From NCBI RefSeq assembly GCF_042649925.1, contig NZ_JBHSAF010000014.1, forward strand, positions 682,001 through 746,000: a DNA stretch of 64,000 bases. The letters are read 5' to 3'. The translations under genes and the position numbers were made by a program. The notes beneath the pieces are model-generated. The model was not told where the DNA came from, did no database searches, and saw only the letters and a list, made by a program, of their open reading frames with translations. Shown in pieces: positions 26,029 to 34,530 of the stretch. This stretch comes from Pseudaeromonas sharmana (GTDB lineage Bacteria > Pseudomonadota > Gammaproteobacteria > Enterobacterales > Aeromonadaceae). Every line of letters begins with the position of its first letter. Position 1 is the stretch's first letter.

Positions 26029-26109
26029 GCAGCGGGTGGAGACTTGGATTCTGACGCCTAGGGCGCCAGAACCTGAATCGGGTGTAACTACCCATTGCGC
26101 CGACGCCGC
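26029..26109 (-). pseudogene. decayed tRNA-Leu copy
   Basis: On the minus strand this segment aligns along its whole length with the intact tRNA-Leu at 28248-28331, including an identical GGCGCCAGAACCT block (plus strand), and the likeness continues into the 5' flank (CCGCAAAGAG, CAATAACG). The anticodon reads CAG instead of UAG. It lacks an encoded CCA, has lost the invariant T55 and G53 of the T-arm, and has mismatches in the anticodon and acceptor stems, so it should not work. A terminator follows it. Confidence 0.75.
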
Positions 26110-26188
26110 AAAGAGGCTTTGACTATCGGGATCTGAGCGGCCAATAACGGCTGAAATGACTATCCGGCTTTGCGCTTACAGAGCGGCG

Positions 26189-26845
26189 TTACAGCACTGT
26201 GATGATGTCATCCATCGCCAGACGGGCCTTAGGCAGGCCATGGTTGTAATCCTCCCCAACCTGGTGGTAGCCCATCGCCAGCGCAACTTCGCAGACATGG
26301 CCATCGAGCTCCTCTTTAAACAACTCGGTGAGCATCTCGGAGTCCACGCCCTCCATCGCGGTGGAGCCGATCCCCAGGCGCGCCAGGGTGTGCATGACAT
26401 TGCCAAGGGCCAGATACACCTGGGCCTTGGTCCATTCACCGTTGTAGCCCGTGGCATCGGTGTTGGCCTCGGCAAAAGCGTAGGCCCCCATGAACGCATC
26501 GCGCATCTCGGCCCGCAGATGGCCGGAGCTGACCTCGGCATCCACGCGCTTGCTGAATTTCTCTTTGGTGAAATAGGGGTCATAGGCCAACAGCAAGGTA
26601 TGGGACGCGGTCTTGGCATGGGGTTGGTTAAACTGATACTTGTTGGCGAAGCTGTCGTGCAGCCGTTGTTTCGCCGCATCGCTCTCGATGATGATGAACT
26701 TCCAGGGTTGGGAGTTAATGGAAGAGGCCGACAGGCGCAGCGCTTCCTGGATCACGGCCAGGTCATCGGCACTGATGCGCTTGCTGGCATCATACTTCTT
26801 CACGGTATAGCGGTTGGTCAGGTCTTGGATGATGGGATGGGTCAC
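26189..26845 (-). CDS. nfsB: NfsB-like oxygen-insensitive NAD(P)H nitroreductase
   Basis: A cytosolic FMN-dependent flavoenzyme of 218 residues that reduces nitro compounds and quinones, usually as a dimer. FMN-contacting motifs are NRYTVKKYDASKRI near the N-terminus, LSASSINSQPWKFIII, and EGVD followed by MGYHQVGEDYNHGLPKARL. The GTG start (THPIIQDLTNRY) is set by GGAG six bases upstream and by family length; an upstream TTG in frame is less likely. The LysR gene on the same strand 179 bases upstream may control it. It lies between a decayed and a live tRNA-Leu. Confidence 0.88.
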   Translation of the reverse strand: MTHPIIQDLTNRYTVKKYDASKRISADDLAVIQEALRLSASSINSQPWKFIIIESDAAKQRLHDSFANKYQFNQPHAKTASHTLLLAYDPYFTKEKFSKRVDAEVSSGHLRAEMRDAFMGAYAFAEANTDATGYNGEWTKAQVYLALGNVMHTLARLGIGSTAMEGVDSEMLTELFKEELDGHVCEVALAMGYHQVGEDYNHGLPKARLAMDDIITVL

Positions 26846-27024
26846 GGCATTCTCCAGCTTGCGCAATAATGGGCTCGACTCGCCTGCGCGCGCTCGGCGG
26901 AGTCAGTGTTGAGCCTCATTATAAGCCGCTTGGCACCGTGAAAAAGGCGCTGGCACTGGAATGAGTTTCTACTTTTTTTTGATAATCGCCAGGTCGGCGA
27001 ACCCGCATATGAAGGCATGCTGGC

Positions 27025-27924
27025 TCACTGAGCCAGATCCCAATAAGGGGGGGAGCCAAAGCGCTCCTCAAGAAAATCGATAAACACCCGTACCCTGTGG
27101 GGCATCATCCTGGCATTGGGCCGTACCGACCAGATGGCCGTGCGCTCCTGTAACGGGAACGCGGTCAGGATGGGAATCAGCTCGCCGCGCAAGACATGAT
27201 GATACGCACACCAGGTCGAGCTTATCGCAAGGCCCATGCCCGCGACACAGGCATCCCGCACCGCCTCGCCATTATCGATCCGCAAGCTGCCCTGCACCTT
27301 CACCGTCTTGATGCCCTCGCTGCTGTCGAATGCCCAGAGATCAAGCCCGGCTAGCGTAATGCAGTTGTGCTCCTTGAGCTGCTCCAGTGACTGCGGCGTA
27401 CCATGACGCGCCAGGTAGTCCGGTGAGGCGAACAGGATGCGCTTGTCCGTGGCCAGCTTCCTGGCCACCAGCGTGGAGTCTGGCAGTGCGGCTATCCGAA
27501 TGGCCATATCGAAGCCGCCTTCAATCAGGTCAACAATCGTGTCGCTTAACCGCAAATCGACATTGATCTTGGGATAGCGCAGGTTGAAGGCGGCCAGCGC
27601 CGGGATCAAGTGCATCCTGCCAAACGAAGCGGAAGCGGCGATGCGCAAGGTGCCTGCCGGCTCGCTACCGGCGCCGCCGATCACCTCCTGAGCCGCTTCC
27701 ACACTGGCCAGCACGTCTTCCGCATGTGGCAAGAAGGCTTTCCCCTCGTCGGTAAGCGCGACCCGGCGGGTGGAGCGATGCAACAGGCGCACCCCCAGGC
27801 TCTGTTCCAGCTTATTGAGCTGAGCGCTGGCCACTGCGGCGGACAGGCCCAGTTCACTGCCAGCCTGACTGATGTTGTGCAGGGCCGCGACCCGGACAAA
27901 GAGCTTGAGGTGCTGGACGTTCAT
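27025..27924 (-). CDS. LysR-family transcriptional regulator
   Basis: A 299-residue regulator with an N-terminal winged HTH (MNVQHLKLFVRVAALHNISQ, then LHRSTRRVALTDEGKAF) and a C-terminal periplasmic-binding-like effector domain (about 90-295). The CrgA/AaeR-like subgroup often controls oxidoreductases. It sits upstream of the nitroreductase in the same direction and could be co-transcribed or a regulator of it. The effector is unknown. The gene is intact. Confidence 0.9.
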   Translation of the reverse strand: MNVQHLKLFVRVAALHNISQAGSELGLSAAVASAQLNKLEQSLGVRLLHRSTRRVALTDEGKAFLPHAEDVLASVEAAQEVIGGAGSEPAGTLRIAASASFGRMHLIPALAAFNLRYPKINVDLRLSDTIVDLIEGGFDMAIRIAALPDSTLVARKLATDKRILFASPDYLARHGTPQSLEQLKEHNCITLAGLDLWAFDSSEGIKTVKVQGSLRIDNGEAVRDACVAGMGLAISSTWCAYHHVLRGELIPILTAFPLQERTAIWSVRPNARMMPHRVRVFIDFLEERFGSPPYWDLAQ

Positions 27925-27975
27925 GGCGTGATTATCAATGAATGCATGAAAATGATTGGCGATGTTGGCCCATTA

Positions 27976-28140
27976 TCACAAAAAAAACCACTCTGCCGGA
28001 TGGGTGGTGTGTCTGACATTAATGTAATAACTCAGCTCTGGTTGAACATCAGCTTGGGCATAGGCCTGTGCCGGGGTGTTCATGTTCAGCGCCTGATGAG
28101 GCGTTTCGAGTTGTTAAATTCAAGCCATACGACAACCTCA
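27976..28140 (-). pseudogene. C-terminal remnant of a DDE (IS3/IS481-type) transposase
   Basis: In one frame the minus strand reads VVWLEFNNSKR. After a one-base deletion near 28102 it continues PHQALNMNTPAQAYAQAD in the next frame. Joined, these give the near-universal tail W-x-x-F-x-N-x-x-R-PHQAL-N-x-x-TP of rve-domain transposases. Nothing upstream of this tail is recognisable, so only the last 50 or so codons survive. No terminal inverted repeat is visible. It lies between the LysR gene and the tRNA operon. Confidence 0.75.
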
Positions 28141-28205
28141 ATCACCAAGATGATGTTTCCTGAATGAAACAGCGAAGAGCGGAAGCAGATTTTTATGCCG
28201 CAAGA

Positions 28206-28237
28206 AAAACCAAAAACCCCGGCGCTATGGCCGGGGT
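28206..28237 (-). terminator. terminator of the tRNA operon
   Basis: The stem ACCCCGGC/GCCGGGGT (28216-28223 with 28230-28237) and a 6-base loop, followed on the minus strand by a T-rich run (28215-28206), end the tRNA transcript 11 bases after tRNA-Leu. Confidence 0.88.
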
Positions 28238-28247
28238 TTGGTTTGTA

Positions 28248-28331
28248 TGGTGCGGAAGGAGAGACTTGAACTCTCACGCCTAAGGCGCCAGAACCTAAAT
28301 CTGGTGCGTCTACCAATTTCGCCACTTCCGC
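28248..28331 (-). tRNA. tRNA-Leu (anticodon UAG)
   Basis: 84 bases including encoded CCA. The acceptor stem is GCGGAAG/CTTCCGC. The anticodon arm is CCAGA-TTTAGGT-TCTGG with anticodon UAG, with a short variable arm stem as in class II leucine tRNAs. The T-arm is GAGAG-TTCAAGT-CTCTC. It is the last gene of the four-tRNA operon. Confidence 0.96.
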
Positions 28332-28386
28332 AAAGAGGGCTTGGTTTTCGTTATCTGTTCAGCCGATAACGCCAACCTGGTAAGGA

Positions 28387-28463
28387 TGGGGTGGCTGATG
28401 GGGCTCGAACCCACGACAACCGGAATCACAATCCGGGACTCTACCAACTGAGCTACAGCCACC
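28387..28463 (-). tRNA. tRNA-His (anticodon GUG)
   Basis: 77 bases including the encoded extra G at position -1 and CCA. It begins GGTGGCTGTAGCTCAG and the anticodon loop is TTGTGAT. It closely matches enterobacterial hisR. It lies between tRNA-Arg and tRNA-Leu. Confidence 0.97.
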
Positions 28464-28492
28464 ACTGCTTCATTGTCATCGTGACCGTCGAA

Positions 28493-28569
<77 letters not shown>

Positions 28570-28584
28570 ACTGCCTTGAAAGCG

Positions 28585-28661
<77 letters not shown>

Positions 28662-28690
28662 ACAAGTCATTCGAACGACGACGGGGGCGA

Positions 28691-28719
28691 ATACTACCGA
28701 TTTGACTATAGAGCGTCAA
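28691..28719 (-). promoter_or_regulatory. stringent-type promoter of the tRNA operon
   Basis: TTGACG (28719-28714) and TAGTAT (28696-28691) are 17 bases apart on the minus strand. A GC-rich discriminator (CGCCCCC) follows, as in stable-RNA promoters under ppGpp control. Initiation would be near 28684, about 22 bases before tRNA-Pro. Confidence 0.85.
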
Positions 28720-28851
28720 ACACTTTTTCCCCCAGTACTTTCAGGTGCCTACTTCTTGTTCTGACCCGGTTTTCCGGCAGCTGCGGACTAACGATCCGCG
28801 TAAAAAAATGCGACAATGCGCGCCTCGACAACAGCAGGTGAGTAAGGAAGC

Positions 28852-29706
28852 ATGTCAGCCAAGATTATCGATGGAAAGGCCATTGCCCAGTCAGTTCGTC
28901 ACGCCGTTGCGGCCCGGGTTCAACAACGCTTGGCCAGCGGCTTGCGGGCGCCCGGTCTGGCGGTAATTCTGGTCGGCCAGGACCCCGCCTCCCAGGTCTA
29001 TGTCGGCAGCAAGCGCCGAGCCTGTGAAGAAGTCGGTTTTCTTTCCCGCTCCTATGACCTGCCGGCCGATACCAGTGAAAGCGCCCTGCTGGCACTGATT
29101 GATGAATTGAATGCCGATAATGCGGTCGATGGCATTCTGGTCCAATTGCCACTGCCGGCACACATCGACTCCACCAAGGTGATTGAGCGTATCCAGCCGG
29201 ATAAAGATGTCGACGGTTTTCACCCTTATAATGTCGGCCGCCTGGCACAACGCATCCCGGCACTGCGCCCCTGTACCCCGAAGGGCATCATGACCCTGAT
29301 CCAGGATACCGGTGTCGATACCTATGGCCTGAATGCCGTCATCGTCGGTGCCTCGAACATCGTCGGCCGGCCGATGACCCTGGAGCTGCTGCTGGCCGGC
29401 TGCACGACCATCACCACCCACCGTTTCACCAAGGATCTGGAATCCTTTGTGCGTCAGGCCGACTTGTTGGTCGTCGCGGTAGGCAAACCTGAATTTATCC
29501 CTGGTGACTGGATCAAGCCCGGTGCCATCGTCATCGATGTCGGCATTAACCGTTTGACGGATGGCCGCCTGGTCGGTGACGTCGCCTACGCTGTCGCCGC
29601 AGAACGCGCCAGCTTTATCACGCCGGTGCCCGGTGGCGTCGGCCCGATGACCGTCGCCAGCCTGATTGAAAACACGCTGGAAGCCTGCGAGCAGTATCAC
29701 AGCTGA
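28852..29706 (+). CDS. folD: bifunctional methylenetetrahydrofolate dehydrogenase/cyclohydrolase FolD
   Basis: A 284-residue cytosolic enzyme that oxidises 5,10-methylene-THF to methenyl-THF with NADP+ and hydrolyses it to 10-formyl-THF. Catalytic Tyr and Lys are in SQVYVGSKRRACEEVG. The signature QLPLPAHID, the conserved PCTPKGIM and the NADP-site VIVGASNIVGRPM are present, and the C-terminal PGGVGPMTVASL is complete. AAGGA precedes the ATG. Single-gene unit, divergent from the tRNA operon and followed by a palindromic stem-loop. Confidence 0.97.
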   Translation: MSAKIIDGKAIAQSVRHAVAARVQQRLASGLRAPGLAVILVGQDPASQVYVGSKRRACEEVGFLSRSYDLPADTSESALLALIDELNADNAVDGILVQLPLPAHIDSTKVIERIQPDKDVDGFHPYNVGRLAQRIPALRPCTPKGIMTLIQDTGVDTYGLNAVIVGASNIVGRPMTLELLLAGCTTITTHRFTKDLESFVRQADLLVVAVGKPEFIPGDWIKPGAIVIDVGINRLTDGRLVGDVAYAVAAERASFITPVPGGVGPMTVASLIENTLEACEQYHS

Positions 29707-29764
29707 TCGCTGGCCGCCAGGGCAGGTAGAGTTTAGACCTATCTCCGCGACCAAGAATGCAAAT

Positions 29765-29788
29765 AAGGGCTGTCCTAGGACAGCCCTT
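29765..29788. terminator. palindromic stem-loop between convergent folD and hutZ
   Basis: A perfect 24-base palindrome (29765-29788) lies 59 bases after folD and 32 bases after the hutZ stop on the other strand. It is suited to terminate both transcripts, although flanking T-runs are short. Confidence 0.65.
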
Positions 29789-29819
29789 CTCGTTAAACAC
29801 TCAAGTCGGTCTACGCCGC

Positions 29820-30377
29820 CTAGTCGCTGCTCGGCTCTGGCGCGACCAGTGGTGTGTGGCCACTGATCGGCTTATGCCCCTGATCCAGATGCAGGACATC
29901 GATCAGATCATGGGGGTTGACGCGGTAGGCCTGACCGAAGCCCTTCACATACAATCCCATCTGCGGCTGCAGACAGAACAGGGTGAAATCTTCCATCTTG
30001 GTCAGGTTGCTGACGATCTCGCCATGTCGCGCCTGCAGGGCGGCTGTCGCATGCTGCCATTCCGCGCTGTCGCGGCTGACGATGCGCACCTCGGCATCAA
30101 AACTCAGCCGTTGACGGGCATAGATCTGCCGACTGCTGGCCTCATCGTCAATCAGCATCAAGGAGACTTTGGGCACCTGTTTGAGGTTGCGTGCATGCCG
30201 GGCAATATCAGAGATCAGCACATAATAGCCCTGCTCTCCCAGTGCAAACGGGGCATAGCTGACGTTAGGCATGCCATCCACATCCACCGTGGCCAGCATC
30301 AGGGTCTGGCAGTGATCACGAAAGGCCTGGATTTCCGGCTCCAGACGCTGTTGCAGGCGTTGTTGTTTATCTTGCAT
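29820..30377 (-). CDS. hutZ: haem utilisation protein HutZ
   Basis: A 185-residue split-barrel FMN-binding-like protein of the pyridoxamine-phosphate oxidase superfamily; in Vibrio cholerae HutZ binds and degrades haem. Core features include TLMLATVDVDGMPNVSYAPFA, RHARNLKQVPKVSLMLIDDE and RLSFDAEVRIV, with a C-terminal FGQAYRV. The ATG at 30377 has GGAGAG upstream; the open frame extends further but overlaps hutX without support. Third gene of hutWXZ. Confidence 0.93.
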   Translation of the reverse strand: MQDKQQRLQQRLEPEIQAFRDHCQTLMLATVDVDGMPNVSYAPFALGEQGYYVLISDIARHARNLKQVPKVSLMLIDDEASSRQIYARQRLSFDAEVRIVSRDSAEWQHATAALQARHGEIVSNLTKMEDFTLFCLQPQMGLYVKGFGQAYRVNPHDLIDVLHLDQGHKPISGHTPLVAPEPSSD

Positions 30378-30402
30378 CAAGGACTCTCCTCTCGATTTTC
30401 TA

Positions 30403-30927
30403 TCACGACTGCAGCGCAATGGCCGGCAGGGCAGCTTGCTGGCGCCAGGCCAGGAACTGTTGTTGTTGTTCGGGCAACAGGCGGCGTTTTTCATCGCGGC
30501 CCAGGTAGATCTTGAAGGCACAGCGCCCCGTATTGGCGATAAAGACAAAGGCGTGACTCTCGGTGCCCATAAAGGGTTTGCTTAGCAACGCAATGTGCGC
30601 AATGTCATCGAGTTTGAGGTGACCGTGCAAGCCGTCATCCCCCATCAGGTTGTAGTAACCGCGGCCTACCCGCCCCGCTGGCAGCGGCCCTTTGAATTCG
30701 AAGATCGAGCCACAGGACTCGACAATCGTCGTCAGCTTACCCCACGTCGCCAACTGGCCGAGCAGGGCCTCGCTTTGCTCACCCGACCACAGCGTCACCA
30801 TGTCGCGCGGTAAGGCGCGGATCACCTCCCCCTCGCTGATCCCTAACTGCTGTGCCATCGCCAGGGTGTTTTGTCCCGGGTCCTGTGCCAGCAGGTCAAT
30901 AACCGCCTGATTCTCAATGTGTGGCAT
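30403..30927 (-). CDS. hutX: haem carrier protein HutX
   Basis: A 174-residue cytosolic ChuX/HutX-family protein that binds haem and hands it to HutZ. Recognisable blocks: QQLGISEGEVIRALP near the N-terminus, GKLTTIVESCGSIFEFKGPLP, and FMGTESHAFVFIANTGRCAFKIYLGRD, the family core split here by my reading. It overlaps the end of hutW by 14 bases and lies 25 bases before hutZ, so the three form one operon. Confidence 0.93.
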   Translation of the reverse strand: MPHIENQAVIDLLAQDPGQNTLAMAQQLGISEGEVIRALPRDMVTLWSGEQSEALLGQLATWGKLTTIVESCGSIFEFKGPLPAGRVGRGYYNLMGDDGLHGHLKLDDIAHIALLSKPFMGTESHAFVFIANTGRCAFKIYLGRDEKRRLLPEQQQQFLAWRQQAALPAIALQS

Positions 30928-32308
30928 TGTTTTTCTCCATGGGTTGAAAATGCGCCGGCGGCATCGTTGCCGCTTGCGCTGGGCTCAGGGCCTGCAAGGC
31001 ACCCTGGGCCAGATTGACATTCCAGAAACGGCCGGCGAGCGTCAGCTCTGCCTGCTCCTCCCCCAGTGTCAGCAAACCGCGCTGTTGCCAGATCGCCAGC
31101 AGCGGCTTCAGTTGGGCAAATAACTCCGGCTGACCCTGCTCGCGCCAGTGACGGCTATCCAGCAGCCCTTTATCAAATGCCGCCTTGATCAGGCCATCAC
31201 GATGAAAGTGGGGTGCCGGTGCCATCATCATCGCCACGGGCCATTGCCCGGCGTCGCAAGCACTTTGATAGGGCTGCAGTTCACGTTGCTGCATCAGCGC
31301 AACGCCGTTGATTGAGCCTCCGGCTCCGGCACCCAGCGGCAAGACATCGGCACTGGTTTTGGCCAGGGCGTTGTAGCGGCTACGCTCGCGCTCATCCCGC
31401 GCCCAATGACAACTGCTCAGCCGGCGCAAACCAGCCGCCTCGAGGGTTTGTGCACCATAGGCATAGAGTCGTGCCTTCTGCGGGGTCGCCGCGGGAGGGG
31501 GCTGTCGGCCCTGCTCCACCAGACGCGCCATCGGGGTGCCTTGCATCTCGATCAGCTGATACAAGTCGACACCGTGCGCCCCCGAATCGAGAAAATCGGC
31601 AATGTCACGCTGCCAACACGCCTCGTCCTGAAACGGCAAGCCAAACAGTAGATCGAGAATGATGGGCGCTTCATTGCCCCGGGTCAGCTCACTGAGACGC
31701 TTTAAAACCTGTTCGCGCTCATCAAGCCGTTTCGCGGCGCGGCGCACCTTGCTGTCGAAACTCTGCACACCAAATGAGAAACGGTTGAAGCCGTTATTCA
31801 ACGCCGCCGCGTATTTGTCATCGCTGAATCCGTTGAGACGGCCTTCGAGGGTGATCTCGCAATCCTCACGCAACGGAAACAGTGTTTTTAGCCGCCGGCC
31901 CATTTCGCCGATTTGAGCCGCCGTCATATCCGTCGGCGTGCCGCCACCAACATAGACAGCATCGAACGGTACCGCTTGTGCCCAGCGCGTAGCCGCCTTG
32001 GCCTCCATTTCCTGCCAGAGTTGCTGCAGGTAGTTTTCTATCCAGGTGGGGCTGGCGGCGTATTGAAAAAAGGAACAGAACGTACAACGTACCCGGCAAA
32101 ACGGAATGTGCAGATAAAGACAACGCGCGCGACCAGGCTCTGGCTCTGCGGCCAGCAGTCCACTGAACATCGCCTGTTGCTGCCCGGGATCCAGGATAGG
32201 CCGGCCTCCACGTCCCGCATGCGCGCTTTTCTTGCCCGAGAAGGCAAACTGCAGCGGGTCGGGTGTCAGGCGCCCCAAGATACTCTCATCAAAACGGGAT
32301 ATATCCAT
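30914..32308 (-). CDS. hutW: radical SAM haem-degradation enzyme HutW
   Basis: A 464-residue radical SAM protein of the HemN-like ChuW/HutW group, which opens the haem ring anaerobically by a radical methyl transfer. The iron-sulfur motif CRVRCTFC (CxxxCxxC) is near residue 73, preceded by LYLHIPF; the SAM-binding GGGTPTD follows. The C-terminal third is a HemN-type domain. It follows the receptor gene by 37 bases and overlaps hutX. A GC hairpin just before it may limit read-through or hide its ribosome site. Confidence 0.92.
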   Translation of the reverse strand: MDISRFDESILGRLTPDPLQFAFSGKKSAHAGRGGRPILDPGQQQAMFSGLLAAEPEPGRARCLYLHIPFCRVRCTFCSFFQYAASPTWIENYLQQLWQEMEAKAATRWAQAVPFDAVYVGGGTPTDMTAAQIGEMGRRLKTLFPLREDCEITLEGRLNGFSDDKYAAALNNGFNRFSFGVQSFDSKVRRAAKRLDEREQVLKRLSELTRGNEAPIILDLLFGLPFQDEACWQRDIADFLDSGAHGVDLYQLIEMQGTPMARLVEQGRQPPPAATPQKARLYAYGAQTLEAAGLRRLSSCHWARDERERSRYNALAKTSADVLPLGAGAGGSINGVALMQQRELQPYQSACDAGQWPVAMMMAPAPHFHRDGLIKAAFDKGLLDSRHWREQGQPELFAQLKPLLAIWQQRGLLTLGEEQAELTLAGRFWNVNLAQGALQALSPAQAATMPPAHFQPMEKNNATH

Positions 32309-32316
32309 GCTGAATC

Positions 32317-32334
32317 GGCCCCGCGTGCGGGGCC
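32317..32334. other. GC-rich hairpin between haem receptor and hutW
   Basis: GGCCCC (32317-32322) pairs with GGGGCC (32329-32334), extendable by two further base pairs. The right side on the minus transcript contains the GGGG that could serve as the hutW ribosome site. It could be an attenuator or a translational brake; there is no T-run. Confidence 0.4.
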
Positions 32335-32345
32335 TGTTCTCCTCT

Positions 32346-34355
32346 TTAGAACTGGTAAGCCACAGACAACTTGCCGTTACGGCCAGGTGAGTAGAGCTGG
32401 TTGAAGGCCGGCAGGTAGTAACGATCGGTCAGGTTGTCGACCGCCAGATTGACACGCCAGTTATCCCAGCCGTTTTGCTTGGGCTGCCAGCGCATCGCCA
32501 GATCGACCAGGGTATAGCCGTCGTAGCTGGTCACATCGTTGCTGGAAGGCACCCGGTCTTGACGACCATAGTGGGCAATGCGGGCACCGACCGTGACTTG
32601 ATCGGCCAGCAGCCCCTGATTGACACCGAACACCCATTTGTCAGCCGGTATGCTGGACAGCGCCTCGCCGGTGGTCTTATTGGTGCCTCGGGTCTGACCA
32701 TAACCCAGGTTCAGGGTCAGGCTTTGCCAGCCATATTCGGCGCCCAGTTCATAGCCCCTGAGCTGTGCTTTGGCGACGTTGTTGTAGGTGGTTTCAAAGA
32801 TCATGTTGCGGAAATCATTCACCACTTGCTGCTCGATGAAGTCATCGATGTCGTTATCAAACCAGGTGGCATTCAGGCCGAGGCGATCTGCAGTGATCAC
32901 GTTCTCGAACGCCAGGCGTGCCGACAGCTCCTTGTTCTTGGCAGTTTCCGGCTTCAGATCAGGATTTGGCTGGAAGGTGTTGCACATGGTGGGCCCCATG
33001 CAGAAGTGGGTGCCCGAGGTGTAGAGCTCCTCGCTGGTCGGTGCGCGGAAAGCCTCATCATAGCGCGCCGCCAGTGTCAGCCAGCGGGTGGTAGACCAGC
33101 TCAAACCTACCGATGGCGACCAGTGCTCATGGGTCCGGGCGGAGCCAGCTTGTTGCTGATCCTCGGTATGGAACTGATCGAACCGAATACCTGGCGTCAA
33201 CGTCCAGTCATTCAGGAACGGCAATTCATATTGGGCGAACGTGCCCCATACGCGGGAACGGCCATCTGATGGGACAGGGCGATTGCTCCCCTCACGGCTA
33301 CCATAGGTCTTGTCGAAGTAAATATCGGCGCCGGCCAGCAGATTACCCAAAGCCAATTCAGCACGGTTATTGGCATTGAGGCCTATGGTCTGGAAGTTGA
33401 CCTCATCCTGCTGTTGTTTGGCGATGCGATACTCATCGAAGTTGGTCTTGTTGTAGTAAGCCGTGACCCGGCTATCGATCAGCGGATTGTCGGGCGTAAA
33501 CTGGTAATCCAGTGTGGTATTGAAATCCTTGGTCTGTTGATCCACCAACGGAACCGAGCTGCTGACATTGGCGGTCGGATTGCTTGGCGCACTTTGATTG
33601 GCCTCGCTGTGTCGCAGCGACAGTTCCAGCCGCTGGGCATCGTCCGGCGTCCAGCCAAACTTGCCCATCACCCCTTGTTGACGCGCCGCAGAGTGCTGCA
33701 GGTCCTCACCATTACCTAGCCGGATATCATTACCGTCGTTGTAATAGGCATTCAGCAGCCAGTCGCCTTGCTTGCCATCCGTACGACCGTAGACTGCGCC
33801 GCTGGTCAGTGACTTGTCATCCGCCGTGTGATAGCCCTGTTTGACGTAACCGCCAAGATCTTGATCGGCTGCTAGCAGATCATTTGCACTGCGAGTGCGG
33901 GTCGATACAACCCCACCCAAGGCACCACTGCCCCATAGCGAGCTGGAGGGCCCCTTCACGACATCCACCTGTTCGACGAGCTCAGGGTCGACGAAATAGG
34001 TGCCACGATGGCCCGAGCGGGTATTCTGGCGCACGCCATCGATAACTTGCAGCACCCGATCACCACTCAGACCACGGATCACCGGATCTTGTGCGCCAGG
34101 GCGGCTACCGCCGATATTCTCGATATTGCTCTCGTATTTGAGGGTTTCGACGACAGAATCAACCTGTCTGGCGTCAATTTCCTCTCGTTTCACCACCGCC
34201 ACCTGACGCTGTTGCTTCTCGAGTGGCTTCTTGTCACGGGTCGCCGTGACGATGACTGGATCCAGCGTTTTCAAGGCTTCTTCTGCCGCCTGAGCAGAGG
34301 TGGCGGCCGCCAGTACACCACAGACAGCCAGCGACACCTTGGACAACTTGTTCAC
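32346..34355 (-). CDS. TonB-dependent haem/haemoglobin receptor (HutA-like)
   Basis: A 669-residue outer-membrane beta-barrel that imports haem using TonB energy. The GTG start is set by AAAGGAG 6 bases upstream. A signal peptide ends at SAQA-AEE. The TonB box is close to PVIVTATR. The plug domain (about 45-155) has DPVIRGLSGDRVLQVIDGVRQ. FRAPTSEELY, a haem-receptor FRAP/NPDL-type region with NPDLKPE, lies in the barrel, and the last strand ends in Phe (SVAYQF). It is transcribed with hutWXZ from a Fur-box-like region shared with tonB. Confidence 0.92.
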   Translation of the reverse strand: MNKLSKVSLAVCGVLAAATSAQAAEEALKTLDPVIVTATRDKKPLEKQQRQVAVVKREEIDARQVDSVVETLKYESNIENIGGSRPGAQDPVIRGLSGDRVLQVIDGVRQNTRSGHRGTYFVDPELVEQVDVVKGPSSSLWGSGALGGVVSTRTRSANDLLAADQDLGGYVKQGYHTADDKSLTSGAVYGRTDGKQGDWLLNAYYNDGNDIRLGNGEDLQHSAARQQGVMGKFGWTPDDAQRLELSLRHSEANQSAPSNPTANVSSSVPLVDQQTKDFNTTLDYQFTPDNPLIDSRVTAYYNKTNFDEYRIAKQQQDEVNFQTIGLNANNRAELALGNLLAGADIYFDKTYGSREGSNRPVPSDGRSRVWGTFAQYELPFLNDWTLTPGIRFDQFHTEDQQQAGSARTHEHWSPSVGLSWSTTRWLTLAARYDEAFRAPTSEELYTSGTHFCMGPTMCNTFQPNPDLKPETAKNKELSARLAFENVITADRLGLNATWFDNDIDDFIEQQVVNDFRNMIFETTYNNVAKAQLRGYELGAEYGWQSLTLNLGYGQTRGTNKTTGEALSSIPADKWVFGVNQGLLADQVTVGARIAHYGRQDRVPSSNDVTSYDGYTLVDLAMRWQPKQNGWDNWRVNLAVDNLTDRYYLPAFNQLYSPGRNGKLSVAYQF

Positions 34356-34420
34356 ATTTGACTCCTTTCGCATGAGATTTGCGGAAACCGTGCAAAAGAG
34401 TAAAACGACCAAAACGCGTT

Positions 34421-34443
34421 TGCAAACAATTCTCATTTGTAAT
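34421..34443. promoter_or_regulatory. Fur-box-like operator between receptor and tonB
   Basis: On the minus strand ACAAATGAGAATTGTTTGC agrees with about 11 of 19 positions of the Fur consensus, including the AATGA-AAT core. Its position between the divergent haem receptor (start 34355) and tonB (start 34531) fits iron repression of both. Inference from sequence and context. Confidence 0.6.
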
Positions 34444-34530
34444 TTAGTGTGTCATCGAGTACTCTGCTGTCATCAAGATCCGCATCCGCGCGTGACGACG
34501 CACGGTTCAGCTTCAGGAGAAAATTCCGGC

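Noticed and set aside
34356..34436. Longer N-terminus of the haem receptor
   Set aside because: Translation from 34436 would hide the signal peptide; AAAGGAG points to the GTG at 34355.
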